Assembly (NCBI GenBank): GCA_018656865.1 | Contig: JABHYO010000093.1 | Span: 1-33,987 of the forward strand | DNA length: 33,987 bases | Direction of reading: 5' to 3' | Source of the DNA: Gammaproteobacteria bacterium | GTDB lineage: Bacteria; Pseudomonadota; Gammaproteobacteria; Pseudomonadales; Azotimanducaceae | In this document: positions 16,705 through 25,686 of the stretch, piece after piece | How the letters are laid out: the number at the start of each line of letters is the position of its first letter | Position numbering within the stretch: the first letter of the stretch is position 1 | Notes under the pieces: generated by a model | Databases searched by the model: none | Seen by the model: the letters and a program-made list of their open reading frames with translations, nothing else | What the model was told of the DNA's origin: nothing | Made by a program: the position numbers and the translations under genes

Positions 16705-17111
16705 CCAGGATCGATTTTTACCAGATCAATGGCGATGAGACGACCTTCGCTTGTCGCCTGATCGATCTGGTCTATAGACGGGGTCATCAGATTTATGTCC
16801 ACACCGTCAACGCCGATCAGGCCGAGGCCATTGATGATCTTCTCTGGACCTTTCGCGAGGATGCATTCATTCCCCATGCTTTGCAGGACGCCGGTATCGA
16901 CGCTCCAATAAAAATCGGATTCAACCATGAGCCAGGTGATCACCAGGAAGTCCTCATCAATCTATCCGGGTCCGTTCCAGGCTTCTTTTCCCGTTTTGAC
17001 AGGGTTGCAGAGGTAGTCCCGTTTGATAAAGACAGCCGCAATGCTTCGCGAGACAACTACGCCTATTACAAGCAGCGAGGCTATTCACTTAATTATCACA
17101 AGATCAACTAG
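16701..17111 (+). CDS. holC: DNA polymerase III subunit chi
   Basis: 136 residues starting with GTG inside the pepA stop codon. The start TRIDFYQINGDETTFACRLIDLVYRRGHQIYVH and the later WTFREDAFIPHAL and EVLINLSGSVPGFFSRFDRVAEVV match HolC. Chi joins psi in the clamp-loader complex and links the polymerase to SSB through a C-terminal pocket. The order pepA-holC-valS is conserved in gammaproteobacteria and supports the call. Length is slightly below the usual 140-150 residues. Confidence 0.93.
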   Translation: MTRIDFYQINGDETTFACRLIDLVYRRGHQIYVHTVNADQAEAIDDLLWTFREDAFIPHALQDAGIDAPIKIGFNHEPGDHQEVLINLSGSVPGFFSRFDRVAEVVPFDKDSRNASRDNYAYYKQRGYSLNYHKIN

Positions 17112-17207
17112 GTTTCCAACCCGGAATATGTGGATTTGCAAATCAAAAAGTAATCAGGAAACTAGCACCGCGGTACTAATCGCTCGAACAGGAATTGACT
17201 AAGCCCC

Positions 17208-17552
17208 GTGGATGACGAAGAGAAACCTGCTACTCAAATCCCACTCATGAGCGATGTGGTTTTCGATGAGTCCCTACCACTACGTCCACCGCGAAAATCA
17301 TCTTCAAAAAAGGCCACGCAACGCGTCAACTATTCGCCCGACTATGACCCCGATACAATCGACCTGTTCGGAGAACAGGACAGCCTGGCACCAGAAATCG
17401 ATGGGACCGTCACCGAGAAGCTCAAACACAGCGCCGATCAGGTTATAGACGAGCTCGTCGATGAGTATTCGGCTGAATTCGGTCGGCGACTCCGGGGTGA
17501 GCTGACCGCTCATCTATCATCTATTTTGGAAGATCTAAACGACAAGGGTTAG
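17208..17552 (+). CDS. Small acidic hypothetical protein between holC and valS
   Basis: 114 residues from GTG at 17208 (weak ribosome site; an ATG at 17247, MSDVVFDE, is the alternative). No enzyme motif is present. The N-terminal half is proline- and charge-rich and probably disordered (RPPRKSSSKKATQRVNYSPDYDPDTIDLFG), while the C-terminal half predicts one long amphipathic helix (TEKLKHSADQVIDELVDEYSAEFGRRLRGELTAHLSSILEDL). A small unannotated gene sits at this position in several gammaproteobacteria such as pseudomonads, with similar helix-at-the-end organisation. The conserved DLFG segment could be a short docking motif for the replication or translation partner next door; this is speculation. 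Confidence 0.6.
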   Translation: MDDEEKPATQIPLMSDVVFDESLPLRPPRKSSSKKATQRVNYSPDYDPDTIDLFGEQDSLAPEIDGTVTEKLKHSADQVIDELVDEYSAEFGRRLRGELTAHLSSILEDLNDKG

Positions 17553-17567
17553 GAAACTGCCCGCCCC

Positions 17568-17590
17568 GCGCGATTTCTGTATAATCGCGC
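17568..17590 (+). promoter_or_regulatory. valS: TATAAT box embedded in an inverted repeat upstream of valS
   Basis: A consensus -10 hexamer TATAAT (17580-17585) lies about 28 bp before the valS ATG, flanked by the arms GCGCGAT (17568-17574) and ATCGCGC (17584-17590). No good -35 is visible at the right distance, so it may need an activator. The symmetry around the -10 could be an operator or a stem in the leader RNA. Confidence 0.45.
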
Positions 17591-17612
17591 TTCTTTTATA
17601 GTCGCACTAGGC

Positions 17613-20378
17613 ATGAACAAGTATACGCCGCAGGACATCGAGCAATCCTGGTACCAGAAATGGGAGGACAGTAAGTACTTCGCCCCATCTGGCACCGGTG
17701 AATCTTTTAGTATCGCTATCCCACCTCCCAACGTTACCGGCACACTGCATATGGGGCATGCGTTTCAACACAGCCTCGTGGACTCTCTGATCCGGTACAA
17801 GCGCATGCAGGGTTACAACACACTCTGGCAAATGGGCACCGATCATGCCGGAATATCAACCCAAATGGTTGTTACAGAGCAACTGGCAGCAGAAGGTATT
17901 AAACCTTCCGACCTCGGCAGGGGAGCTTTCGTCGAAAAAGTCTGGGATTGGAAAGAGGAATCAGGCGATACAATTTCAAAGCAATTGAGGCGCCTCGGTG
18001 CTTCTTTGCACTGGGAAACAGAACGCTTCACTATGGACGAAGGCCTGTCCAAAGCCGTCCTCGAAGTATTCGTCCGTCTCTACGACGAAGGCTTGATCTA
18101 TCGCGGCAAACGCCTTGTCAACTGGGACCCGGTACTTAAGACATCGATCTCCGATCTCGAGGTTGTATCCGAAGAAGAATCGGGCAGCCTCTGGCACTTC
18201 CGCTATCCCCTCGCTGACTCACCGGGCGAATACCTGGTGGTGGCGACAACCCGCCCGGAAACCATGCTGGGAGACACGGCCGTTGCCGTAAATCCGAACG
18301 ACGAACGATACAAGCACCTTGTCGGCAAGACGGCGCTGCTACCTCTGGTCAATCGCGCCATCCCCATCATCGCCGATCACTATGTCGATCAGGAATTCGG
18401 TTCAGGGTGCGTCAAGATCACGCCAGGCCACGACTTCAACGACTACGATATCGGTCGTCGCCATGATCTGGAAATCATCACTATCCTGAACGAAGACGCC
18501 AGCATCAACGAAAACGCGCCACCAAAATACCGGGGAATGGATCGATTCGAAGCAAGAACTGCAGTGGTTGCTGATCTTGATGCCCTGGGTCTGCTAGACA
18601 AGATCGAAGACCATACGCTAGCTGTGCCACGAGGCGAGCGGTCCGGAGTCGTGGTCGAACCCTTTCTTTCCGATCAATGGTTTGTCGATATCAAGCCACT
18701 GGCAGACCCTGCCATCAAGGCCGTCGAAGAAGGCGATATTGAGTTTATTCCGAAGAACACAGAGAACATCTACTTCGCCTGGATGCGCAACATTGAGGAC
18801 TGGTGCATAAGCCGACAACTTTGGTGGGGACACAGAATCCCGGCCTGGTACGACGACGAAGGCAACTTCTACGTCGGCAGAAGCGAAAGCGAAGTCAGGG
18901 AAAAACACGACCTGCCGGAAGATGTAAACCTGGAGCAGGACGCCGACGTACTGGACACCTGGTTCTCTTCCGCACTATGGACTTTTTCAACGCTGGGCTG
19001 GCCCGACAAGACACCGGAACTAGAGACCTTCCACTCAACCGACATCATGATCACGGGGCACGACATCATCAGTTTGTGGGTTTCCCGCATGATTATGATG
19101 ACACTCAAGTTCATCGGCGAAGTTCCTTTCCACAAGGTTTACATTCACGGACTGGTTACAGATGCGGACGGCCAGAAGATGTCCAAGTCCAAAGGCAACG
19201 GCCTCGATCCGCTGGACATTGTTAACGGTATTTCCATCGACGATCTCGTTGCCAAGCGGACCGCCAACCTGATGCAACCCCGCATGGCACAGAAAATAGA
19301 GAAAGCGACCAGAAAGGAATACCCGGATGGCATCATGGCTTTTGGCACAGATCCGCTTCGCTTCACTTTTTTTGCTATTGCGTCGAGAACACGAACCGTC
19401 CGCTTTGACCTGAAACGCGTAGAGGGCTACCGAAACTTCTGCAACAAACTCTGGAACGCAGCCAACTTTGTCATGACGCATGTTGAGAATCAGGACGAGG
19501 ATCTTAACTCCAGCGAAATCCAACTAACGCCAGTCGACGAATGGATTACTTCAGAGTTTCAGAACGTGACTACCGCGGTCTGTTTCGCTATGGAAACCTA
19601 CCGTTTTGACCTCGCCGCAAAAGCAATCTACGAATTCATCTGGGATGAATTCTGTGATTGGTACCTGGAACTAAGCAAACCCATACTTAACGCTGACACG
19701 ATTTCCGATGCCCAGCGGCGTGGAACCAGGCAGACACTTGCAAAGACGATGGAAGCCACCCTTCGGCTGGCGCATCCGTTTCTGCCTTTCCTCACAGAGG
19801 AACTTTGGCAGAAATTACCGGAGTCTGTTCGCGGATCAGGCGAGACCATCATGCTACAGGCCTACCCCGCTACCGATGAAACACTCATCAATCAGGTAGC
19901 CCAGGACGACATTGCCTGGCTGAAGAAAGTCGTTTCCGGTGTCAGGAACATTCGCGGCGAAATGGATATCTCGCCCGCAAAAGAGATACCGGTCATGTTC
20001 GCGAACGGGACAAATGAAGACAGGGAAAGACTGGACAGATTCTCGGATCTCCTTATACCACTCATCCGCCCGGAAGATCTGATCTGGCTCGAACCTGGCG
20101 AGGAAAAACCCCTGGCTGCCACAGCTCTGGCAGACGAGATGGAGATACTGGTTCCCATGGCTGGACTGATCGACAAGGAGGCAGAACTGGCCCGTCTCGA
20201 CAAGGAAATCGAACGCAAACAGAAAGATCGAGAAAAAACCGAAAAGAAGATCGGCAATCCCAACTTTGTCGAAAAGGCGCCGGAAGAGGTGGTCCAGAAA
20301 GAGAGGGACAAGCTCAAGGAACTCGATTCCGCACTCGAAAAACTCAATCAGCAACGAATGAGTGTTGCCTCCATTTAG
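17613..20378 (+). CDS. valS: Valyl-tRNA synthetase
   Basis: 921 residues, ATG start. The class I signatures are clear: [15 protein letters not shown] with the HIGH-type HMGH at 46-49, and KMSKS at 522-526 in [15 protein letters not shown]. The connective-peptide 1 editing domain (about 190-350, with [17 protein letters not shown]) removes mischarged threonine. The anticodon-binding helical domain occupies about 640-790, and a C-terminal coiled coil (850-915, [25 protein letters not shown]) binds the tRNA elbow. Length is near the usual 950. Its own TATAAT box lies just upstream, although it is also the last gene of the pepA cluster. Confidence 0.97.
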   Translation: MNKYTPQDIEQSWYQKWEDSKYFAPSGTGESFSIAIPPPNVTGTLHMGHAFQHSLVDSLIRYKRMQGYNTLWQMGTDHAGISTQMVVTEQLAAEGIKPSDLGRGAFVEKVWDWKEESGDTISKQLRRLGASLHWETERFTMDEGLSKAVLEVFVRLYDEGLIYRGKRLVNWDPVLKTSISDLEVVSEEESGSLWHFRYPLADSPGEYLVVATTRPETMLGDTAVAVNPNDERYKHLVGKTALLPLVNRAIPIIADHYVDQEFGSGCVKITPGHDFNDYDIGRRHDLEIITILNEDASINENAPPKYRGMDRFEARTAVVADLDALGLLDKIEDHTLAVPRGERSGVVVEPFLSDQWFVDIKPLADPAIKAVEEGDIEFIPKNTENIYFAWMRNIEDWCISRQLWWGHRIPAWYDDEGNFYVGRSESEVREKHDLPEDVNLEQDADVLDTWFSSALWTFSTLGWPDKTPELETFHSTDIMITGHDIISLWVSRMIMMTLKFIGEVPFHKVYIHGLVTDADGQKMSKSKGNGLDPLDIVNGISIDDLVAKRTANLMQPRMAQKIEKATRKEYPDGIMAFGTDPLRFTFFAIASRTRTVRFDLKRVEGYRNFCNKLWNAANFVMTHVENQDEDLNSSEIQLTPVDEWITSEFQNVTTAVCFAMETYRFDLAAKAIYEFIWDEFCDWYLELSKPILNADTISDAQRRGTRQTLAKTMEATLRLAHPFLPFLTEELWQKLPESVRGSGETIMLQAYPATDETLINQVAQDDIAWLKKVVSGVRNIRGEMDISPAKEIPVMFANGTNEDRERLDRFSDLLIPLIRPEDLIWLEPGEEKPLAATALADEMEILVPMAGLIDKEAELARLDKEIERKQKDREKTEKKIGNPNFVEKAPEEVVQKERDKLKELDSALEKLNQQRMSVASI

Positions 20379-20410
20379 CGCAGCTCCGATATCTAACTGA
20401 CCGCTGACTA

Positions 20411-20425
20411 TATTGCACTGCAATA
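20411..20425. repeat. Short perfect inverted repeat downstream of valS
   Basis: TATTGCA-C-TGCAATA: seven-base arms round a single base. The one-base loop and missing T-run argue against an intrinsic terminator, so this is more likely a protein-binding site, perhaps for the cold-shock gene downstream. Confidence 0.4.
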
Positions 20426-20547
20426 AAATGGCGGAATAAATCACCCAAAAATTCTTGGACACCTATCCCTGATTTGTGTTCTGATGCAAAAATGTTCCCG
20501 TCGCCCCGGGAGCGTGAGTAGCACTAGAGAGAGAGAGGTAGGTGGCC

Positions 20548-20757
20548 ATGTCGGAGAGACAGTCAGGAACCGTCAAGTGGTTCAACGACGCAAAAGGCTA
20601 CGGGTTTATCGAACAAGAAGAAGGTGACGATGTGTTTGTTCACTATCGTTCTATCAGGGGAGAAGGTTTTCGCACCCTGAAGCAAGGCGCCAGAGTCGAG
20701 TTCGATATGTCCGAGACAGATAAAGGCTTTCAGGCAGAAGACGTCGCCGAACTATAA
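20548..20757 (+). CDS. Cold-shock domain protein (CspA family)
   Basis: 69 residues. The ATG at 20548 was preferred to the GTG two codons earlier because AGGTAGG lies five to six bases upstream. It is a single cold-shock domain: [20 protein letters not shown] holds RNP1 (KGYGFI) and DDVFVHY holds RNP2. The conserved aromatic residues Trp11, Phe12, Tyr18, Phe20, Phe32 and His34 form the nucleic-acid face. Such proteins melt RNA secondary structure. The roughly 170-bp leader before the gene is GC-rich near its end, and long leaders are common in csp genes, though no thermosensor is claimed. The stop codon lies in a 19-bp tandem duplication. Confidence 0.93.
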   Translation: MSERQSGTVKWFNDAKGYGFIEQEEGDDVFVHYRSIRGEGFRTLKQGARVEFDMSETDKGFQAEDVAEL

Positions 20758-20783
20758 GCCCTTAGCCGAACTATAAGCCCTTA
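20746..20783. repeat. 19-bp perfect tandem duplication between two convergent stop codons
   Basis: The unit GCCGAACTATAAGCCCTTA is present at 20746-20764 and again, exactly, at 20765-20783. The first copy contains the csp stop codon, and the end of the second copy supplies the stop codon of the convergent quinone reductase gene. Neither reading frame is altered by the duplication. Confidence 0.9.
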
Positions 20784-21752
20784 GTGATTTAGCTCCATGA
20801 TCACTTTCCCAATGGTCTGATCGGATGCGACCAGATCATGGGCCTGTGATGCCTCTTCAATAGGGAATACCCGGTCGACAACTACCTTTATCTCACCAGC
20901 CTCGATTAACGGCCATACCTTGGCCTCCAACTGCGCCATCACCTCAGCTTTCTCAATAAGGGGTCTGGCTCTAAGTGTTGAACCAATTATGCGAGCCCTT
21001 TTCATCAATACCTGGGCCAGATCGATCTCCGCCCGGGCGCCACCCAGCAAACCGATCAATACAAGACGGCCACCCGTCCTCAGCAGTTTGATGTTGTCAG
21101 CAAGATAACCTGCGCCCACCGGATCAAGAACAACATCGACCCCCTCTGGGGCAAAAACCTGTGCTTTTTCCAGGAAAGGTCCATCATGCCGATTGGCACC
21201 GGACGCTGCACCGAGATCAAGACAGGTCGCAAGTTTTTCGGCGGACCCGACGGTGACAAATGATTCAGCACCAAATGACCTACATAATTGAATGCCGGCC
21301 GTACCGACACCGCTCGCTCCGGCATGCAGTACAACCTTTTCGCCGAATTGCAGATTGGCTTCCATAAAGAGATTCAACCAGGCAGTAGCAAAAACTTCCG
21401 GAATACCAGCCGCTTCAGACACCTTGAGGCCAACGGGTATTGGCAGAACACTGCCCTCGTCTACAACCGCATATTCGGCATAGCCGCCACCCGGCAACAA
21501 TGCACAGACCTGGTCGCCAGTTTTATAACGGGTACAGGCAGAACCTGCTTCAACAACTTCGCCTGCACACTCGAGCCCCAGGATTGGGCTGGCACCGGCT
21601 GGCGGCGGATAACCGCCGTGGCGCTGCACCAGATCAGCCCGATTGATAGCGGTAGCCGCGACCCTTATCAACACATCGTTGTCGCCGGGTACAGGGTCCT
21701 CAAAATCACCCCAGACGAGTGATTTGTCATCAGCTACCAGTATCGCTTTCAC
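20781..21752 (-). CDS. NAD(P)H-quinone oxidoreductase, PIG3-like MDR family
   Basis: 323 residues starting with GTG after GAGGGAT. It is a medium-chain dehydrogenase/reductase without zinc-binding residues: INRADLVQRHGGYPPP, then GLECAGEVVEAG, GGGYAEYAVV and the dinucleotide motif HAGASGVGTAGIQLC. The LLGGARAEIDLAQVLMKRARIIGSTLRAR segment is the usual PIG3/Qor signature for NADPH specificity. It should reduce quinones or alpha,beta-enals in the cytoplasm. It is the last gene of the minus-strand run hisH-hisF-slyX-qor, 11 bp after slyX. Confidence 0.88.
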   Translation of the reverse strand: MKAILVADDKSLVWGDFEDPVPGDNDVLIRVAATAINRADLVQRHGGYPPPAGASPILGLECAGEVVEAGSACTRYKTGDQVCALLPGGGYAEYAVVDEGSVLPIPVGLKVSEAAGIPEVFATAWLNLFMEANLQFGEKVVLHAGASGVGTAGIQLCRSFGAESFVTVGSAEKLATCLDLGAASGANRHDGPFLEKAQVFAPEGVDVVLDPVGAGYLADNIKLLRTGGRLVLIGLLGGARAEIDLAQVLMKRARIIGSTLRARPLIEKAEVMAQLEAKVWPLIEAGEIKVVVDRVFPIEEASQAHDLVASDQTIGKVIMELNH

Positions 21753-21763
21753 GGGGATCCCTC

Positions 21764-21970
21764 TTAATAGTGTGGCGGTCTTTCATCTGACGGTGCCGGC
21801 AGATTCGATTCCAGTTTCTTCTGCTGCTCAATCAGCATGCTGATCTTATGCTCAGCCTGCATCAGTTGTTTCTGTTGAATGGCGAGAGAATCATCCAGCT
21901 TCTGAATCACATCTTCCTGAAAGGCGATTTTTTCCTCGAGTTCGATAAAGCGTTTTTCAGTATCCTGCAT
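21764..21970 (-). CDS. slyX: SlyX-family protein
   Basis: 68 residues, almost entirely one coiled coil (ELEEKIAFQEDVIQKLDDSLAIQQKQ) ending in the family's characteristic PPHY. Its role is not established; in E. coli it is linked with slyD. Here it is joined to hisF by a one-base TGATG overlap and lies 11 bp before the quinone reductase, a different setting from that in enterics. Confidence 0.9.
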   Translation of the reverse strand: MQDTEKRFIELEEKIAFQEDVIQKLDDSLAIQQKQLMQAEHKISMLIEQQKKLESNLPAPSDERPPHY

Positions 21971-22749
21971 CAGTACCTCATCCGAACCTTGAGACCACGC
22001 TCACGCAACCACGTTTTTAGTTCGCTGATCGTGTACTCGCCAAAGTGAACCATAGATGCAATAAGCGCAGCATCTGCCTTACCTTCGGTCAGGACTTCCA
22101 GCAAATGTTCCGGCTTACCGGCCCCGCCCGATGCAATAACAGGAATGGATACGGCTTCTGCAATCATCCTGGTGAGATTGATCTCATAACCCTCACGGGT
22201 ACCATCAGCATCGATGGAGTTGACAACCAGCTCACCTGCACCGAGCTCCTCCCCCGAAAGCGCCCATTCCAGAGCATCGAGACCCATGGGGGTCCTGCCA
22301 CCATTGATAACGACCTCGTAGCCGCTCGGGAAATCCCTGCATATTTCTACCTTTCGAATATCCATCGACAGGACCGTGTTCTGATTCCCAATTGCATGGG
22401 CACACTCTGCGATGAGCTCAGGTCGTTGAACCGCCGCGGAGTTTACGTTTATTTTCTCGGCACCCGACCACAGAAGCTTGTTGGCATCCTCCACCGTGCG
22501 AACGCCACCGCCAACTGAAAAAGGGATATAGACCTGGTCGGCAACCTGCTCAACCACATCCAGCATGATGTTCCTGGCATCGCTAGATGCTGTAATGTCA
22601 TAGAAGACAAGCTCATCCAGCCCATCATCATAGTACTCTTTGGCCTTAGCCACCGGATCACCGATATCTTTCGTGTCGACAAACTTGACGCTCTTGGCCA
22701 GCTTGCCGTCACGAACGTCAAGGCAGGCAATAATACGCTTACTCAGCAT
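21970..22749 (-). CDS. hisF: Imidazole glycerol phosphate synthase, cyclase subunit HisF
   Basis: 259 residues from the ATG at 22749 (a GTG four codons upstream is possible). The TIM barrel begins [16 protein letters not shown] with catalytic Asp11; the second catalytic Asp is Asp130 (LSMDIRKVE), and phosphate loops are VGGGVRT and ASGGAG. It turns PRFAR plus ammonia from HisH into imidazole glycerol phosphate and [30 protein letters not shown] and [14 protein letters not shown] differ from the common VVKGVNF version and fit the second HisF subtype seen in deltaproteobacteria and some gammaproteobacteria. The start overlaps the hisH stop by seven bases. Only these two his genes are here. Confidence 0.93.
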   Translation of the reverse strand: MLSKRIIACLDVRDGKLAKSVKFVDTKDIGDPVAKAKEYYDDGLDELVFYDITASSDARNIMLDVVEQVADQVYIPFSVGGGVRTVEDANKLLWSGAEKINVNSAAVQRPELIAECAHAIGNQNTVLSMDIRKVEICRDFPSGYEVVINGGRTPMGLDALEWALSGEELGAGELVVNSIDADGTREGYEINLTRMIAEAVSIPVIASGGAGKPEHLLEVLTEGKADAALIASMVHFGEYTISELKTWLRERGLKVRMRY

Positions 22750-23363
22750 GACGCCGTCCACTCCGAAAATGCTTTCAGCATTCGAAGACCCAGTTCACCG
22801 CTTTTCTCCAGGTGAAATTGGGTTGCAAACAGGTTCTCATGGCCAACAACCGAGCAGAAGGTCTGCCCGCCATATTCTGTTCTGCCCAGTATGTTGTTGT
22901 CGTTGAAGGGTTTGGCATAGAAGCTGTGCACAAAATAAAACTCATCACCAGACTGCATTGCATTGACGATTGGGTGAGCACTATCGAATTCGACTTCGTT
23001 CCAGCCGATATGAGGCACCTTTACAGATCTGTCAGCAAATTCGAATCGCTCACAGGCACCCTCGACAAGGCCAAGGCAATCCTTGTCGCCTTCTTCTGTA
23101 TGCTCAAGCAGTATCTGTAGCCCCAGGCAAATACCAAGCAGAGGTTTCCCAGTCTGATAAAAGGTCTTGATGGCTTCATCCAGCCCCCTCGACCGAAGTG
23201 TATCGACAGCGCTCTCAGCCGAACCCACACCAGGGAATATCAGACGATCCGCCCTCGCAACGATATCGGGATCGGCGGAAATTTCAGCCACCATACCAAC
23301 ATGTTCGCAGGCACGCTGAACGCTGCGGACATTCCCGGCATCATAGTCGACGATGACTGGCAT
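22743..23363 (-). CDS. hisH: Imidazole glycerol phosphate synthase, glutamine amidotransferase subunit HisH
   Basis: The ATG at 23363 was chosen because GAAGGAG lies six bases upstream; this gives 206 residues starting [15 protein letters not shown]. It is a class I amidotransferase with nucleophile Cys79 (LLGICLGLQ) and partners His184 and Glu186 ([10 protein letters not shown]). The oxyanion strand is [10 protein letters not shown]. It hydrolyses glutamine and channels ammonia into HisF. The overlap with hisF supports stoichiometric synthesis. The rest of the histidine operon lies outside the window, so this pair is either a split part of the pathway or serves another IGP-like ring closure; the normal active sites favour histidine synthesis. 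Confidence 0.94.
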   Translation of the reverse strand: MPVIVDYDAGNVRSVQRACEHVGMVAEISADPDIVARADRLIFPGVGSAESAVDTLRSRGLDEAIKTFYQTGKPLLGICLGLQILLEHTEEGDKDCLGLVEGACERFEFADRSVKVPHIGWNEVEFDSAHPIVNAMQSGDEFYFVHSFYAKPFNDNNILGRTEYGGQTFCSVVGHENLFATQFHLEKSGELGLRMLKAFSEWTASC

Positions 23364-23483
23364 GGAGGGCTCCTTCAAAGAGCGCGAATTATAGGCGATT
23401 GACGCTATTTGTCATGTTCTTTGGCCGGTTTTCCGTACTGATTCATCCCGAGTACACTATGTGCGCCTACTGTGGAATGGTTT

Positions 23484-24269
23484 ATGAACTATAAGTATTT
23501 GAATGTATCCAGCACTGACCGAGTCACCACCATAGAACTTAATCGTCCGGAAGTGATGAACGCCATCAACCCGGAAATGCATGAGGAACTGCAACTGGCA
23601 TTTGACGGCTTTGCTGCTGACGATGAACAATTTTTATGTCTGGTAAGAGGTGCTGGCGATCGCGCATTTTGTGCAGGCAGTGACCTGAAAGCCATCGCCG
23701 AGGCAGACGAACGACAGCCCTATCCTGAAAACGGATATGCTGGCCTCATTGAGCGGTATCACCTGAATAAACCTGTCATTGCCGCCGTTGACGGTTTCGC
23801 CCTTGGTGGTGGATTCGAAATCGCGCTGGCATGCGACATCATCATTGCCACTACGCGCTCAAGTTTTGGTTTACCCGAACCTCTGGTGGGCGCGGTGGCA
23901 CTGGGCGGGGGTGTACACCGATTGAGTCGGCAGATCGGCCTGAAACAGGCTATGGGCATGGTACTAACCGCGGACCGTGTCTCTGCCACACGGGGAATGC
24001 AGTTGGGATTTGTCAATGAGGTTGTCGAAGTCGAAGAGTTCGACAACTGCATAGATCAGTGGGTAGAGAGCATTCTTCGCTGCGCGCCTCTGTCACTGGC
24101 AGCTTCCAAGGAAGCCATCTTGCGTGGACTGGACGAACCGAGTCTGGCTGACGCCATAACCAACCAGGAAACCTATCCTGCTTTCTACAGATGGAAACGT
24201 TCGGAGGACGCCACCGAAGGCCCGAAGGCGTTCGCTGAGAAGCGAACGCCTAACTGGCAGGGTAAGTAA
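23484..24269 (+). CDS. Enoyl-CoA hydratase/CaiD-like crotonase
   Basis: 261 residues from ATG at 23484 (GGAA upstream; a GTG four codons earlier is possible). The canonical crotonase loops are complete: AFCAGSDLKAI (oxyanion), FALGGGFEIALACD with Glu112, and FGLPEPLVGAVALGGG with Glu132. The GSDLK, LGGGFE and GLPEP signatures, and the extended ending, are closest to CaiD-like crotonobetainyl-CoA hydratases and to general enoyl-CoA hydratases; no caiABC genes are nearby. It should hydrate a 2-enoyl-CoA in the cytoplasm. Divergent from hisH, with a 120-bp gap; convergent with the NTF2-like gene. Confidence 0.88.
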   Translation: MNYKYLNVSSTDRVTTIELNRPEVMNAINPEMHEELQLAFDGFAADDEQFLCLVRGAGDRAFCAGSDLKAIAEADERQPYPENGYAGLIERYHLNKPVIAAVDGFALGGGFEIALACDIIIATTRSSFGLPEPLVGAVALGGGVHRLSRQIGLKQAMGMVLTADRVSATRGMQLGFVNEVVEVEEFDNCIDQWVESILRCAPLSLAASKEAILRGLDEPSLADAITNQETYPAFYRWKRSEDATEGPKAFAEKRTPNWQGK

Positions 24270-24300
24270 GACCACCAGCCATCGCTGCGGTCTCGACCAT

Positions 24301-24789
24301 CTATAACGCTTTTGGGAAAGTCCCCGGAAAGTCTACCGATGTACCCTTTTCAGGCCACAGGAACTGGAGGGTGCAGCGTGCGATCAACCATTTCCCATCA
24401 ACCTTCCGATATTCCTCGTCGTATACACCCAGGTAAATAAAGGGCGTCTTGCCTGCCTCTCCCTGCGTGGAAGGTTCATACAAGTAGGACCGGCCAATCG
24501 CCGTGTCCGGCCCGGTCAGTTCCACAATATGATTGCAGGTGCCATGCATCGCGCCGAACGATGGTATGCCTTCTTCAACCGCGTGGTAGTTCTTGCGAAT
24601 GGTCTCCCGTCCTTCCCAGTTGCCGAAATGAGCGAACTCGCAGACGGCATCTTCCGTGAAAATATTTGCCATGTCATCGAATCGCCTGGTATCCATCAGG
24701 TGTGAATAAAGCAGTTTGGTGTGCTTGATCTCGTCAATCTCGATCATCTCACGAAGTTTCGCGAGTTCTTTTTCGGTCAGTTGGCTCAT
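24301..24789 (-). CDS. NTF2/SnoaL-like domain protein
   Basis: 162 residues, ATG start. IDEIKHTKLLYSHLMDTRRFDDMANIFTEDAVCEF is the signature start of the SnoaL_4 group; MHGTCNHIVELTGPDTAIGRSYLYE and YRKVDGKWLIARCTLQFLWP close the fold. Related proteins include bile-acid 7-alpha dehydratase and ring-hydroxylating dioxygenase beta subunits, so an elimination or isomerisation of a hydrophobic substrate is possible. It is convergent with the crotonase and divergent from a GST. It shares the fold with the 4940-5467 protein but the two are clearly different in sequence. Confidence 0.78.
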   Translation of the reverse strand: MSQLTEKELAKLREMIEIDEIKHTKLLYSHLMDTRRFDDMANIFTEDAVCEFAHFGNWEGRETIRKNYHAVEEGIPSFGAMHGTCNHIVELTGPDTAIGRSYLYEPSTQGEAGKTPFIYLGVYDEEYRKVDGKWLIARCTLQFLWPEKGTSVDFPGTFPKAL

Positions 24790-24854
24790 TGTTTATTCCC
24801 AGTTTCTTGTCAATCGGTTCAATCTTCATCTCAGCTCTGTTCGAGCTTGATTCA

Positions 24855-24902
24855 TCCTAGCGTACGCGAAAATAGTGATCCTAGCGTACGCGAAAATAGT
24901 GG
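24855..24902. repeat. 24-bp perfect tandem duplication in a divergent promoter region
   Basis: Two identical 24-bp units at 24855-24878 and 24879-24902, each beginning ATCCTAGCGTACGCGA and ending AATAGTG. Every unit contains the 8-bp palindrome GCGTACGC, so two such sites lie exactly 24 bp apart between the SnoaL-like and GST start codons. This could be a duplicated operator. Confidence 0.88.
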
Positions 24903-24998
24903 TGTCGACTACAGTAATTCAGCTGCCACGCCGCGCCACTGCTTCAGGAGCTGACTATAGTATATTGATGTGTACTACTCTGATGGCACAGGACTCTC

Positions 24999-25682
24999 AT
25001 GATCACCCTCTACCAGTTCGAAATCTCACCTTTCTGTGACAAGACTCGCCGTGCTCTTACTTACAAAGGGCTCGAATTCGAGATAAGAGAGATGTTGCCC
25101 TCTCAGGAGGCTGAGAATCTTAAGGTGAGCCCAACCCACAAGTTTCCGGCCATAGACTGCGATGGAGAACGTATCGTGGATTCGACCGACATCGCCTACT
25201 ATCTGGAGCAGAAATATCCTGAGCCACAACTGGCTCCCAGTGACCCCGCCGGTCGAGCGCATATGCATATTATCGAAGACTGGGCCGATGAGAGCCTGTT
25301 TCCCTACGATCTGGCCATGCGAGGTCTATGGGAGCACAACATCCCGCTGCTGATCGACGATATCTTTAAGTACGAAACCCCTGAACTCCAGAAGATGTTC
25401 GCCGAGACAGTGCCGGAGGGCATCCGCCAGCAACTGATTGCAGCTGGATTGGGTCGCAAGGACAAAGAGACCATCCTCAACGATGTTCGTCGGCACATTA
25501 ACGCCGTCAACGACCTGCTTCAGGCGGGCGACTGGCTCGTCGCGGACCATCTCACCTACTCTGATATCGCGGTGGCAGCAATGTTCTTCGTCATCAACCG
25601 GGCCGAGGAAGGCGCCGCGATGCTCGATGAGTTTGCAACCATCAGACAGTGGCAGAACCGCGTAGATGAGTTGACCCTGTAA
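24999..25682 (+). CDS. Glutathione S-transferase family protein
   Basis: 227 residues, ATG start with AGGA about eight bases upstream. The N-terminal thioredoxin-like domain opens ITLYQFEISPFCDKTRRALTYKGLEFE, where SPFC (10-13) holds the catalytic Ser/Cys position; HKFPAIDCDGERIVDSTDIAYYLE is the glutathione-binding region with the cis-Pro and Glu/Ser pair. The helical C-terminal domain ends WLVADHLTYSDIAVAAMFFV with the conserved N-capping box. It probably conjugates or reduces electrophiles, though the partner substrate is unknown. Divergent from the NTF2-like gene, from which it is separated by the duplicated 24-bp element; its stop lies 4 bp from that of the transporter gene. Confidence 0.87.
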   Translation: MITLYQFEISPFCDKTRRALTYKGLEFEIREMLPSQEAENLKVSPTHKFPAIDCDGERIVDSTDIAYYLEQKYPEPQLAPSDPAGRAHMHIIEDWADESLFPYDLAMRGLWEHNIPLLIDDIFKYETPELQKMFAETVPEGIRQQLIAAGLGRKDKETILNDVRRHINAVNDLLQAGDWLVADHLTYSDIAVAAMFFVINRAEEGAAMLDEFATIRQWQNRVDELTL

Positions 25683-25686
25683 CTAT

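Noticed and set aside
20411-20425. TATTGCA-C-TGCAATA as a valS terminator
   Set aside because: The one-base loop cannot form a normal hairpin and there is no T-tract; kept only as an inverted repeat.
19854-20462. Minus-strand open frame of 202 codons
   Set aside because: Antisense to the coiled-coil end of valS; no start with a ribosome site and no recognisable domain.
24841-24954. Short open frame across the 24-bp tandem repeat (repeated PSVRENSD peptide)
   Set aside because: The peptide repeat is simply the DNA duplication read in a non-coding frame; no ribosome site, and it lies in a promoter region.
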